A stretch of DNA of 48,675 nt, taken from Ruminococcus sp. GTDB lineage: Bacteria; Bacillota; Clostridia; Oscillospirales; Ruminococcaceae. The position numbers and the translations under genes are program-made. This document shows, piece by piece, positions 14,729 through 23,408 of this stretch. The stretch lies in the NCBI GenBank assembly GCA_017529875.1, contig JAFXNC010000054.1, positions 1-48,675 of the forward strand, read 5' to 3'. Under the pieces are notes generated by a model, which worked only from the letters and a program-made list of their open reading frames with translations, ran no database searches and was not told where the DNA came from. The first letter of the stretch is position 1; the number at the start of each line of letters is the position of its first letter.

Positions 14729-16177
14729 ATGGATACTGAAAGACAGAGATCCGCCCCCGTCTATGAGGCGCTGGAGCGGTTCAGAAGACAGAGGGTCGTA
14801 CCATTCGACGTTCCCGGTCATAAGCGCGGACGCGGCAACCCGGAGCTTGTAAAGCTGCTGGGGGAGCAGTGCGTAAGCCTTGACGTAAATTCCATGAAGC
14901 CCCTTGACAACCTCTGCCACCCGGTCTCGGTGATCTATGACGCCGAGGAACTGGCGGCGGACGCCTTCGGCGCGGCTCATGCGTATTTCATGGTGGGAGG
15001 GACTACCTCCTCGGTGCAGAGCATGGTGCTCACCGCCTGCAAGGCCGGGGACAAGATCATCCTGCCGAGAAACGTCCACCGGAGCGTCATAAACGCTCTC
15101 GTCCTCTGCGGCGCGGAGCCGGTTTATGTTGACCCCGACGTGGACAAGCACATCGGCATCGCCCTGGGCATGGAGCTTAGCAAGGTGGAGCAGGCTATCC
15201 TCGAGCACCCCGACGCTACGGCGGTGTTCGTCAACAACCCCACCTACTACGGTATCTGCTCAGACCTGCGCTCCATAGTCAAGCTTGCCCATGAGCACGG
15301 TATGCTGGCGCTTGTGGATGAGGCACACGGAACGCACCTTTCCTTCAATGAGAACCTGCCTGTCTCGGCTATGGAGGCGGGGGCCGATATGGCAGCAGTT
15401 TCCATGCACAAGTCCGGCGGGAGCCTGACCCAAAGCTCTCTGCTGCTGCTGGGCGAGAAAATGAACACCCGCTACGTGGAGCAGATCATCAACCTGACCC
15501 AGACCACCTCGGCCTCCTACCTGCTGCTGTCGAGCCTGGACATCTCCCGGAGGAACCTGGCTCTGAGAGGGAGAGAATCCTTTGAAAAGGTGGCCTCCAT
15601 GGCTGAGTACGCCCGCGCCGAGATCAACTCCATAGGCGGCTACTACGCCTACGGCAAGGATCTGGTCAACGGCGGCAGCATATTCGATTTCGACGTTACC
15701 AAGCTTTCGGTGTACACCCGCGACATCGGACTTACCGGCATAGAGGTATACGACCTGCTCCGGGACGAGTACGATATACAGATAGAGTTCGGCGATATAG
15801 GCAACATACTGGCCTACATCTCCATAGGCGACCGCATACAGGATATCGAGCGCCTTGTGGGAGCCCTGGAGGATATCAAGAGGCTCTACTCAAAGCCGGT
15901 CTCCCGGCTGCACAACGCCGAGTACATCACCCCCATAGTGGCGGCCACACCTCAGAAGGCCTTCTACGCCGAGAAGGAGCTTATCCCCATAAGAGAGACC
16001 GCCGGGCGCATCTGCGGGGAGTTCGTTATGTGCTATCCCCCGGGCATACCCATACTTGCTCCGGGCGAGATGATAACCAAGGAAATAATCGACTACACCC
16101 TCTTCGCAAAGGAAAAGGGCTGCTCGATGCAGGGCCCCGAGGACGGCAGCCTGGAGCGTCTGAATGTATTGAAATAG
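14729..16177 (+). CDS. speA: PLP-dependent arginine decarboxylase (Orn/Lys/Arg decarboxylase family)
   Basis: A 482-residue enzyme. I prefer ATG 14729 (MDTERQRSAP), with GGAGA at 14716-14720, over the in-frame ATG 14714, which sits against the terminator T-tract. The fold type I PLP domain includes FMVGGTTSSVQSM, DEAHGTHL and the Schiff-base lysine Lys228 in VSMHKSGGS. The C-terminal domain ends with MCYPPGIPILAPGE, as in the family. The length matches the short Firmicute class (SpeA/Cad type). The family splits between Arg, Lys and Orn as substrate; the agmatine deiminase gene downstream favours arginine to agmatine. It opens the polyamine gene run and sits behind a leader with a conditional terminator. 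Confidence 0.9.
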   Translation: MDTERQRSAPVYEALERFRRQRVVPFDVPGHKRGRGNPELVKLLGEQCVSLDVNSMKPLDNLCHPVSVIYDAEELAADAFGAAHAYFMVGGTTSSVQSMVLTACKAGDKIILPRNVHRSVINALVLCGAEPVYVDPDVDKHIGIALGMELSKVEQAILEHPDATAVFVNNPTYYGICSDLRSIVKLAHEHGMLALVDEAHGTHLSFNENLPVSAMEAGADMAAVSMHKSGGSLTQSSLLLLGEKMNTRYVEQIINLTQTTSASYLLLSSLDISRRNLALRGRESFEKVASMAEYARAEINSIGGYYAYGKDLVNGGSIFDFDVTKLSVYTRDIGLTGIEVYDLLRDEYDIQIEFGDIGNILAYISIGDRIQDIERLVGALEDIKRLYSKPVSRLHNAEYITPIVAATPQKAFYAEKELIPIRETAGRICGEFVMCYPPGIPILAPGEMITKEIIDYTLFAKEKGCSMQGPEDGSLERLNVLK

Positions 16178-16189
16178 GAGGAGCGTCAA

Positions 16190-17017
16190 ATGGATTATCC
16201 ATGCACACTCGGAACGGGGATCCTGCCCGAGAACCGCAAAGAGATATTTGAGGAATATCCCCACGAATATATGGTCATGATCGGCGGCGGAAGCCCCTAC
16301 GGCAGCAGAGTGGGAGAAATGACCTACTGGAATGCCACGGCGTATTATCTCGGATACATCGACCTCACCACGGGAGAACGCTGTGAAGGAAGGTCGCTGT
16401 TCACCTGGATACTGAAAGACGGAGAATTTGAAAAGGGAATTCACAAACAGCTTTTTGTGGAGGGCGAGAAATACAGGATCAAAGGGCTGCCCTCAAAAAA
16501 GAGCAGCGGGTTCTATCCGCTGCAGGTGCTGGGCAAGGTAAGAAGGATGCCCTTCCTCGATGCTTTGTGGAAGGAGTATATCTCACCCGTATTTCTCCAT
16601 TCCGATCTCTTCGGAGAAATGGAACTGAACAAGAGGTACGGATATTATCACGCAGATTTTGACTGGCTGGGCACCAAGATAAAGGTGTCCTTCAACACCG
16701 ACGAGGGCGACGACGAAGGGTGCCTTGCCAACCTTGAGGCCTTCTGCCGCGACGCAGAGCGCTGGGACAGGGAAATGCGCGAGTACTCCGCGGACGAGCT
16801 CACCTACCTTGCCAACGAATGGAGAGACGACGATCACCTGGACGAGGAGATAACCGAAGAGGATTTCAAGAGGCGCATCGTGTTAAGCAGCATTGAGGTC
16901 TCCTGCGAGGGGCATTTCTTTGCATACTTCGACGACGACGATATGTTCGCCGGGCATACGGTACACGTAAGCGGCGATATCGAAAACGGCTGCAACTACG
17001 CAGACCTCATGGGATAA
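16190..17017 (+). CDS. DUF2262-like protein of unknown function
   Basis: A 275-residue soluble protein; GGAGGAG stands before ATG 16190, 12 bases after speA. The C-terminal half (about residues 150-275: YYHADFDWLGTKIKVSFN, ELTYLANEWRDDDH, DDDDMFAGHTVHVSGDIENG) resembles what I know as DUF2262. The N-terminal half (MVMIGGGSPYGSRVGEMTYW) is not recognised. It is acidic, with no signal peptide or membrane segment. Its place inside the polyamine genes hints at a related role or simple co-regulation; no reaction can be assigned. A tandem repeat begins at its stop codon. Confidence 0.7.
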   Translation: MDYPCTLGTGILPENRKEIFEEYPHEYMVMIGGGSPYGSRVGEMTYWNATAYYLGYIDLTTGERCEGRSLFTWILKDGEFEKGIHKQLFVEGEKYRIKGLPSKKSSGFYPLQVLGKVRRMPFLDALWKEYISPVFLHSDLFGEMELNKRYGYYHADFDWLGTKIKVSFNTDEGDDEGCLANLEAFCRDAERWDREMREYSADELTYLANEWRDDDHLDEEITEEDFKRRIVLSSIEVSCEGHFFAYFDDDDMFAGHTVHVSGDIENGCNYADLMG

Positions 17018-17252
17018 AAAGCACACGCATCCAATAAAACAAATAATAAATTCCCGCGCCCACCTGTTTCGATAGGAAACAGTACGCGCGAACTGCAAAA
17101 GCCTTCTGCCCGTCGCAGAAGCAGAAGACGGCCTAAAAAGCACACATATCCAATAAAACAAATAATAAATTCCCGCGCCCACCTGTTTCGATAGGAAACA
17201 GTACGCGCGAACTGCAAAAGCCTTCTGCTCGTCGCAGAAGCAGAAGACGACC
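17015..17252. repeat. Two tandem copies of a 119-bp unit
   Basis: Units 17015-17133 and 17134-17252 differ at four positions. Each holds a hairpin CTGTTTC-gatag-GAAACAG nested in CGCGC/GCGCG and a second palindromic part CTTCTGC...GCAGAAG. Two of the four differences (C17110 to T17229, G17131 to A17250) form a compensatory pair. The first unit starts at the TAA of the DUF2262 gene. No coding frame is supported inside. Confidence 0.9.
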
Positions 17253-17253
17253 T

Positions 17254-17338
17254 AAAAAGGACAGGCGAGCATAGCGAGCCGGAACGGAGTTAGAAAAAAG
17301 GACAGGCGAGCATAGCGAGCCGGAACGGAGTTAGAAAA
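17254..17338 (+). repeat. Two tandem copies of a 41-bp unit carrying a ribosome-binding site
   Basis: Period 41 (G17259 corresponds to G17300). Each unit contains GGCGAGCATAGCGAGCC and ACGGAGTTAG. The second GGAG (17327-17330) is 8 bases ahead of the speE ATG, and the first is the same site displaced 41 bases upstream. Confidence 0.9.
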
Positions 17339-18202
17339 ATGGATTTTTGGTTCTCCGAGTTTCATACCAATAACGTAAAAATGTCGATCCGCGTTGAGAA
17401 GCAGCTTTTCTCCGGCGAGAGCGACTTTCAGAGGATAGATGTGTTCGAGAGCGAGGAGTTCGGGAGGTTTCTGACCTCCGACGGCTCGGTGATCTTCTCC
17501 GAGAAGGACGAGTTCACCTACGACGAAATGATCGTCCACGTCCCCATGGCGGTACATCCCAATGTGCGGAAGGTGCTGGTCATCGGCGGCGGCGACGGCG
17601 GCGTGGCAAGAGAGCTCTCCTATTATGAGGAGATAGAGCAGATCGACGTGGTGGAGCCCGACGAGATGTTTGTGCGCGTCTGCCGGGAGTTCTTCCCCGA
17701 CAACGCCCGAGGCCTCGACGACCCCCGGGTGCAGCTGCACTACCGGGACGGACTGCGTTTCCTGCGGGGTAAGCAGGACGAATACGACCTGATAATCAAC
17801 GACAGCACCGACCCCCTGGGACATACTGCGGGGCTGTTCACCAAGGAGTTCTACGGCTCCTGCTTCAAGGCGCTGCGTGAGGACGGCATCATGGTGTATC
17901 AGCACGGCTCCCCCTTCTTCGACGAGGACGAGGAGACCTGCCGCGCCATGCACCGAAAGGCCTTCCGCTCCTTCCCCATAAGCCGGGTGTATCAGGCCCA
18001 CATACCCACCTGCCCCTCGGGCTACTGGCTCTTCGGCTTTGCCTCCAAGAAGTACCACCCCCTGAAGGATCTGGACGCCGCCCGCTGGAGAAAGCGGGGC
18101 ATCAAGACCTGGTACTATACCACCAACCTCCATATGGGCGCCTTCATGCTGCCCAAGTATGTTGAGGATCTACTGGAAGAGGAAGAGGGCAGGATAAAAT
18201 GA
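17339..18202 (+). CDS. speE: Spermidine synthase (aminopropyltransferase)
   Basis: A 287-residue enzyme that moves the aminopropyl group from decarboxylated SAM to a diamine such as putrescine. It has the family marks: VLVIGGGDGGVARELSYY (glycine loop), VVEPDEMF (ribose-binding acid), YRDGLRFL and the catalytic-site NDSTDPLG, then PTCPSGYWLFGFASKK. Length is normal. The start ATG 17339 is fixed by GGAG at 17327-17330. Decarboxylated SAM requires a SpeD, which is not in this window. Its stop overlaps the next start (ATGA), so it is translationally coupled to the PAP2 gene. Confidence 0.94.
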   Translation: MDFWFSEFHTNNVKMSIRVEKQLFSGESDFQRIDVFESEEFGRFLTSDGSVIFSEKDEFTYDEMIVHVPMAVHPNVRKVLVIGGGDGGVARELSYYEEIEQIDVVEPDEMFVRVCREFFPDNARGLDDPRVQLHYRDGLRFLRGKQDEYDLIINDSTDPLGHTAGLFTKEFYGSCFKALREDGIMVYQHGSPFFDEDEETCRAMHRKAFRSFPISRVYQAHIPTCPSGYWLFGFASKKYHPLKDLDAARWRKRGIKTWYYTTNLHMGAFMLPKYVEDLLEEEEGRIK

Positions 18203-19113
18203 CCGATACACGAAAGAAGATAAACATACGTATAGCTGTCGCCTTGACCGGGGTATGCCTGTTCGCGGGACTGCTGCTGCTGGGCACCTCCTTCGACAGG
18301 AGCATTTCCGACAGCCTGTATTCCGACAACAATTTGTTCTGCCACGTTATGGCGCTCATAGGGCCTATGCCGGCGTTCTTCGTGACCATACCCCTTTCGG
18401 GGGCGCTGGTGCAGAGAAGCCTCGCCTCGCACTTCGGCAAGGGCATAAAGCTCCTGCTGACGGCGGGAGCTGTCCTGCTCACAGCCGTCCTGAGCTACTA
18501 CGGCGCGAAGGCCTTTACCTCCTCGGACTGCCTTGATTCGCTTTATCCCGCCGCCAAGAACAACATGGCGCTTATCATACCCATAGCAGTGTGCGTGTTC
18601 ATGCCCCTGGGATTTCTCGGCTTCAAGCTGGCCGCTAAAAACACGGACACCCTGCTGGTGAGGCGCATAGCTATGGTGCTTGTCGCCATATGCATCGCCT
18701 ATGCCGTCCAGGAGATACTCAAGGGCGTGATGCGCCGTCCGCGCTACCGCACGGTGCTCAAAGGCTTCGACGGCGTGGGGTTCGTGCCCTGGTACGAGAA
18801 ATTCCCCTACACCAAGGACCTGCCCGCCGCGCTTGGGATAGCCAAGGAGGAATTCGCCTCCTACCCCAGCGGACATTCCATGATGTCCATGACATCCTTT
18901 ATCGGGCTGCCGGCGCTGGCCATGATAGTCCCGGCCTTCAAGGGCAAGGAGATCCCGCTGGCACTTTGCGGCTTTGCCTATTCAGCCACCGTTATGTTCT
19001 CGCGCATACTTGCGGGAGCCCATTACCTCTCCGACGTTGCATCCTCGGGGATAATAATGCTGATCACCTCGGCGCTGTATCTGATGATACTTAAAACTAC
19101 CGTAAAGGAATAA
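18199..19113 (+). CDS. PAP2-family membrane phosphatase
   Basis: A 304-residue membrane protein with about seven hydrophobic segments. The three PAP2 phosphatase motifs are intact: K-x-RPRY in KGVMRRPRYRTV, PSGH in YPSGHSMMS and SRILAGAHYLSD. Such enzymes dephosphorylate lipid phosphates, for example undecaprenyl pyrophosphate, at the outer membrane face. It overlaps speE by four bases. Why it sits with polyamine genes is unclear; it may serve the envelope and simply be co-transcribed. A 91-bp spacer without visible features follows. Confidence 0.88.
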   Translation: MTDTRKKINIRIAVALTGVCLFAGLLLLGTSFDRSISDSLYSDNNLFCHVMALIGPMPAFFVTIPLSGALVQRSLASHFGKGIKLLLTAGAVLLTAVLSYYGAKAFTSSDCLDSLYPAAKNNMALIIPIAVCVFMPLGFLGFKLAAKNTDTLLVRRIAMVLVAICIAYAVQEILKGVMRRPRYRTVLKGFDGVGFVPWYEKFPYTKDLPAALGIAKEEFASYPSGHSMMSMTSFIGLPALAMIVPAFKGKEIPLALCGFAYSATVMFSRILAGAHYLSDVASSGIIMLITSALYLMILKTTVKE

Positions 19114-19204
19114 CTGCCGCTTCACGGACGGGTGCCTGCGGGCTGACCTGCCGCGATGGAGCGGATCATTCATAGAAATATCATTTACCAAGGAGGACAA
19201 ACCT

Positions 19205-20458
19205 ATGAAATTACTCGTTATCGGCTGCGGCGGAGTTGCCACCGTCGCAATTTACAAGTGCTGTGAGAACCCGCTGTTTACGGAAATAATGATCGCCAGC
19301 AGGACGGTCTCCAAGTGCGAGGCGCTGGCTGAAAAGCTCAAAGACAAGACCAAGGCCAAGCTCACCACCGCCACCGTTGACGCGGACAGCTTTGATTCCC
19401 TCGTGGCTCTGATGAAGGACTATAAGCCCCATACCGTGCTGAATGTTGCCCTGCCCTATCAGGATCTTGTTATCATGGACGCCTGCCTGGAGTGCGGCTG
19501 CAACTATGTTGATACCGCCAACTATGAGGCCGAGGACACCGACGACCCCGAGTGGAGAGCTATCTACGAAAAGCGCTGCAAGGAAAAAGGTTTCACAGCT
19601 TATTTTGACTATTCATGGCAGTGGGCCTATGACGAGAAGTTCAAGAAGGCCGGCCTCACCGCGCTGCTGGGTACCGGATTTGACCCCGGCGTAACGCAGG
19701 TATACTCGGCCTATGCCCTCAAACACTACTTCGACGAGATACACTATATCGACATACTGGACTGCAACGGCGGCGACCACGGTTATCCCTTCGCCACCAA
19801 CTTCAACCCGGAGATCAACCTGCGCGAAGTGTCTGCCAACGGCTCCTACTGGGAGGACGGTCACTGGGTAGAGACCAAGCCCATGGAGATCAAGCGGGAG
19901 TATAACTTCGCCGGCGTGGGCATGAAGGATATGTATCTGCTCCACCATGAAGAAATAGAATCCCTTGCCAAGAACATCCCCGGCATCAAGAGAATACGTT
20001 TCTTCATGACCTTCGGTCAGAGCTACCTGACCCACATGAACTGCCTGCAGAACGTGGGTATGCTGGGCACCACGCCTGTTATGTTCGAGGGGCATGAGAT
20101 CGTGCCGATCAAGTTCCTCAAAGCTCTGCTCCCCGACCCGGCAAGCCTCGGCCCCCGCACCGTGGGCAAGACCAACATCGGATGCATCTTCACCGGCGTC
20201 AAGGACGGCAAGGAGAAGACCGTTTACATCTACAACGTCTGCGACCACCAGGAGTGCTACAAGGAGACCGGCGCACAGGCGGTATCCTATACAACGGGCG
20301 TGCCTGCCATGATCGGTACGGCTATGGTGGCCTCCGGCACCTGGGACAAGAAGGGCGTTTATAACGTGGAAGAATTCGACCCCGATCCGTATATGGATAT
20401 GCTGAACAAGTACGGCCTGCCCTGGGTAGTTGACGAGAACCCGGTAACGGTAGAATAA
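19205..20458 (+). CDS. Carboxynorspermidine/carboxyspermidine dehydrogenase
   Basis: A 417-residue saccharopine-dehydrogenase-family enzyme; AAGGAGG stands before ATG 19205. An N-terminal Rossmann fold starts at LLVIGCGGVATVAIYKCC. The body has NYVDTANYE, GTGFDPGVTQVYSAY and GGDHGYPFATNFNPEINL, which fit the polyamine branch of this family better than the lysine one. The enzyme joins aspartate semialdehyde to a diamine using NAD(P)H. The decarboxylase for its product follows two bases later, which makes the assignment strong. Confidence 0.92.
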   Translation: MKLLVIGCGGVATVAIYKCCENPLFTEIMIASRTVSKCEALAEKLKDKTKAKLTTATVDADSFDSLVALMKDYKPHTVLNVALPYQDLVIMDACLECGCNYVDTANYEAEDTDDPEWRAIYEKRCKEKGFTAYFDYSWQWAYDEKFKKAGLTALLGTGFDPGVTQVYSAYALKHYFDEIHYIDILDCNGGDHGYPFATNFNPEINLREVSANGSYWEDGHWVETKPMEIKREYNFAGVGMKDMYLLHHEEIESLAKNIPGIKRIRFFMTFGQSYLTHMNCLQNVGMLGTTPVMFEGHEIVPIKFLKALLPDPASLGPRTVGKTNIGCIFTGVKDGKEKTVYIYNVCDHQECYKETGAQAVSYTTGVPAMIGTAMVASGTWDKKGVYNVEEFDPDPYMDMLNKYGLPWVVDENPVTVE

Positions 20459-20459
20459 C

Positions 20460-21596
20460 ATGATACAGACCGCGAAAGATATCTTCCGTCAGATCAACAC
20501 CCCCGCCTACGTCATCGACGAGGCGGCGCTCCGGCGCAACTGCGAAATACTGAGGGACATCTCCCGGCGCACCGGCTGTAAGATACTGCTGGCGCAGAAG
20601 GCCTTTTCCGCCTTCCGGGTCTACCCCATGTTAGCGGAGTACTTGGACGGCACCACCGCCAGCGGGCTTTATGAGGCCAGGCTTGGCAGGGAGGAATTCG
20701 GCGGCGAGGTACACGTTTTCTCCCCGGCCTACAAGGAAAGCGAGATAGCTGAGATCGCAAAGCTTGCCGACCACATCGTTTTCAACTCGGCGGGGCAGCT
20801 GATGAAGTTCAAGGACCGCTGTGCGGGCAAGAGCCTGGGTCTGCGCCTCAACCCCGAATGTTCCACTCAGGACAAAGCCATATACGACCCCTGCGCTCCG
20901 GGCTCACGGCTCGGAGTGCGGCTGTGTGACCTTGACGAGGGGGTAATGCCCTGTCTGGACGGGCTGCACTTCCACACCCTCTGCGAGCAGAACTCCGACG
21001 CATTAGAACAGACCCTTGCGGCCTTCGAGGAAAAGTTCGGCAAGTACATCCCCCGGATGAAGTGGATAAACTTCGGCGGCGGGCATCACATCACCCGCCC
21101 GGACTATGACCGGGAGCTGCTGGTGCGCCTCATCAATGATTTCAAAGAAAAGTACGGCGTACAGGTCTACTTAGAGCCCGGGGAGGCTGTCGCCCTCAAC
21201 GCGGGCTGGCTTGTCACCGAGGTCCTGGACATAGTTCACAACGGCCTTGACATAGCCATACTGGACGCTTCGGCAGCCTGTCATATGCCGGACGTGCTGG
21301 AAATGCCCTACCGTCCGCCCCTTTATCTCAGCGGCGAGACAGGGGAGAAAGCACACACCTGCCGGCTGGCCTCCCGCACCTGTCTTGCGGGGGACATCAT
21401 CGGGGATTACAGCTTCGATGCGCCCCTGGAGGTCGGCGACCGCCTCTGCTTTGAGGACATGGCCATCTACTCAATGGTGAAGAACAACACCTTCAACGGT
21501 ATGCCCCTGCCCGACATCGCTCTGCTCCGGGAGGACGGCAGCTGTGAAGTGATAAAGCGTTTCGGCTACGAAGATTTCAAGGAACGTTTATCCTGA
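20460..21596 (+). CDS. nspC: Carboxynorspermidine/carboxyspermidine decarboxylase
   Basis: A 378-residue fold type III PLP decarboxylase (alanine racemase-like barrel). The PLP lysine is Lys47 in LLAQKAFSAF. LHFHTLCEQN, WINFGGGHHITRPDYD, YLEPGEAVALNAGW and CLAGDIIGDYSFD are characteristic of this family. It decarboxylates carboxy(nor)spermidine to (nor)spermidine, the last step of the route begun by the preceding gene. The start ATG 20460 lies directly behind the previous stop, so it is probably translationally coupled. Confidence 0.94.
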   Translation: MIQTAKDIFRQINTPAYVIDEAALRRNCEILRDISRRTGCKILLAQKAFSAFRVYPMLAEYLDGTTASGLYEARLGREEFGGEVHVFSPAYKESEIAEIAKLADHIVFNSAGQLMKFKDRCAGKSLGLRLNPECSTQDKAIYDPCAPGSRLGVRLCDLDEGVMPCLDGLHFHTLCEQNSDALEQTLAAFEEKFGKYIPRMKWINFGGGHHITRPDYDRELLVRLINDFKEKYGVQVYLEPGEAVALNAGWLVTEVLDIVHNGLDIAILDASAACHMPDVLEMPYRPPLYLSGETGEKAHTCRLASRTCLAGDIIGDYSFDAPLEVGDRLCFEDMAIYSMVKNNTFNGMPLPDIALLREDGSCEVIKRFGYEDFKERLS

Positions 21597-21614
21597 GCTT
21601 ACCGGAGTATCACA

Positions 21615-22274
21615 ATGATCGACATTCACAACTGGACAGAGCAGTTCGTTTCTGCTCTTGACAATACCTTCCCCGGCCGCGTGCGGTTTATCGGCCTTCA
21701 GGGCAGCTACAGCCGCGGCGAGGCCACCGATACCAGCGATATAGATATGGTGGTCATCCTCGATGAGCTTGGCTATGACGATGTGCGGCGCTATTCGGAT
21801 ATGCTCGACACCCTGCCCCACCGGGAGCTTGCCTGCGGGTTCCTTTCCTGCAAGGCAGACCTTTCCTGCTGGGATGTCCCCGACCTTTTTCAGCTGTATC
21901 ACGACACCGTTCCCATACGCGGCGACCTCGGCTCGCTCATCCCGCCGATCACCGACGGGGACATCCTCCGCGCAATAAAGGCGGGGCTTTGCAGCATCTA
22001 CCACATCTGCGTACACAACTCGGTCTACGGCAAAAAGGAGAGCACTCTCCGCGGGCTTTACAAGTCTGCATCATTTGTCGTGCAGGCCATAGTTTACCGT
22101 CAGCGGGGCGAGTTCGTGAGACAGCTTTCCGACCTGCTTGAAAAGGCGGACGAGCCCGAAAAGCCAATAATCAGGGCGTTCATGGATATGAAGTCGGGCA
22201 AGGGCGCCGAATTTGCGGCCTGCTCCGAGACGCTTTTCAAGTGGGCGCATTACAGGATAAACAGCTTGGAGTAG
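21615..22274 (+). CDS. Pol-beta superfamily nucleotidyltransferase
   Basis: A 219-residue soluble protein; CGGAG lies ahead of ATG 21615. The nucleotidyltransferase motif is clear: Gly30-Ser31 in LQGSYSRGEATDTSDIDMVV, with metal ligands Asp42 and Asp44. The C-terminal half is helical. Such proteins attach nucleotides to small molecules (aminoglycoside type) or proteins, or act as MNT-like antitoxins. No HEPN partner gene is adjacent. Its place between carboxyspermidine decarboxylase and agmatine deiminase raises the idea of an amine substrate, but nothing in the sequence proves this. Confidence 0.75.
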   Translation: MIDIHNWTEQFVSALDNTFPGRVRFIGLQGSYSRGEATDTSDIDMVVILDELGYDDVRRYSDMLDTLPHRELACGFLSCKADLSCWDVPDLFQLYHDTVPIRGDLGSLIPPITDGDILRAIKAGLCSIYHICVHNSVYGKKESTLRGLYKSASFVVQAIVYRQRGEFVRQLSDLLEKADEPEKPIIRAFMDMKSGKGAEFAACSETLFKWAHYRINSLE

Positions 22275-22280
22275 TATTAT

Positions 22281-23408
22281 ATGAAACTGAGTTCCATACC
22301 GTCTGACGACGGTTTCTATATGCCCGGGGAGTTTTCTCCCCACAGGGCGACGGTCATCATATTCCCCGAACGCCCCGGCTCATGGGGGTACGGGGCGGCG
22401 CCCGCTCAGCGTGTTTTCGCGGATATTATCCGCGAGATCGCCAGGGACGAGCTTGTGTATGTGCTCGTCTCCGACGGCACCGGGGCAAAAGCCCGGACTA
22501 TGCTTGAGGGCACAGACAATATAAGAATATTGAACATCCCCTCTGACGACTCCTGGGCGCGGGACGTGGCGCCCACCTTTGTGTCGGACGGTATTACCGT
22601 CCGCGGGGTGGACTGGCAGTTCAACGCCTGGGGCGGGGAATACGACGGGCTCTATGCCCATTGGGACAGGGACAACGCCCTGGCATCGCGCTTCTGCGAG
22701 CTGGCGGGGTACGACTGCTATGACGCACAGCATTTCGTCCTTGAAGGCGGCTCTATCCACTCCGACGGCGAGGGCACCCTTATGGTGACGGAAAGCTGTC
22801 TGCTGAGCAAGGGGCGCAACCCTCAGCTCACCAAGGCAGAGATAGAGTCCACCCTATGCAAATACCTCGGGGGCAAAAAAGTCCTGTGGCTGCCCAGGGG
22901 CATCCACAACGACGAGACCAACGAACACGTTGACAACGTCTGCGCCTTCATCCGCCCCGGCGAGGTGGTGCTGGCCTGGACGGACAACGAGAACGATCCC
23001 CAGTACCCGCTGTCCAGGGCTGACCTCGACTATCTGGAGAGCGTCACCGATGCTAAGGGCAGGAGGATAAAAATCCACAAGCTGCCGATACCCGATGTGC
23101 CGGTGACGATCACCGGGCACGATCTTGCAGGCTACACTTTCGAGGAGGGCGAGGATCAGCGGGAAGTCGGCGAGCGGTTGGCGGCCTCCTATGTGAATTT
23201 CTACTTCACCAACGGCGCAGTGCTGCTGCCGCAGTTCGGCGGGGACAATGCCGCCAGCGACGCCCGCGCCGTGGAAATAATGAAGTCCCTCTGTTCCGAC
23301 CGCCGCATAGTCCCGGTGGACGCAAGAGAAATAATCATCGGCGGCGGCAACATACACTGTATAACACAGCAGATACCTGCTGTGCAGATAAAGGAGACCT
23401 CCCTATGA
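22281..23408 (+). CDS. aguA: Agmatine deiminase
   Basis: A 375-residue enzyme of the guanidino-modifying superfamily that converts agmatine to N-carbamoylputrescine plus ammonia. Key parts: MPGEFSPHRATVIIFPERPGSW at the N-terminus, NIPSDDSWARDVAPTF, VLEGGSIHSDGEGTLM, and the catalytic Cys360 in GGGNIHCITQQ near the end. Length is normal. GGAG stands before ATG 22281. It links SpeA (agmatine) to putrescine, but the usual next enzyme AguB (N-carbamoylputrescine amidohydrolase) is not encoded in this window. It overlaps the next gene by four bases. Confidence 0.95.
   Translation: MKLSSIPSDDGFYMPGEFSPHRATVIIFPERPGSWGYGAAPAQRVFADIIREIARDELVYVLVSDGTGAKARTMLEGTDNIRILNIPSDDSWARDVAPTFVSDGITVRGVDWQFNAWGGEYDGLYAHWDRDNALASRFCELAGYDCYDAQHFVLEGGSIHSDGEGTLMVTESCLLSKGRNPQLTKAEIESTLCKYLGGKKVLWLPRGIHNDETNEHVDNVCAFIRPGEVVLAWTDNENDPQYPLSRADLDYLESVTDAKGRRIKIHKLPIPDVPVTITGHDLAGYTFEEGEDQREVGERLAASYVNFYFTNGAVLLPQFGGDNAASDARAVEIMKSLCSDRRIVPVDAREIIIGGGNIHCITQQIPAVQIKETSL

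Noticed and set aside
14625..14852. An Arg-containing leader reading frame (GTG start, FRRSLRS...) overlapping the terminator and speA
   Set aside because: It has no ribosome-binding site and runs through the terminator into speA in another frame, unlike a true attenuator peptide, which stops before the terminator.
17015..17338. Repeat block considered as a CRISPR array
   Set aside because: There are only two units of each size, directly adjacent with no unique spacers between them, and no cas genes.
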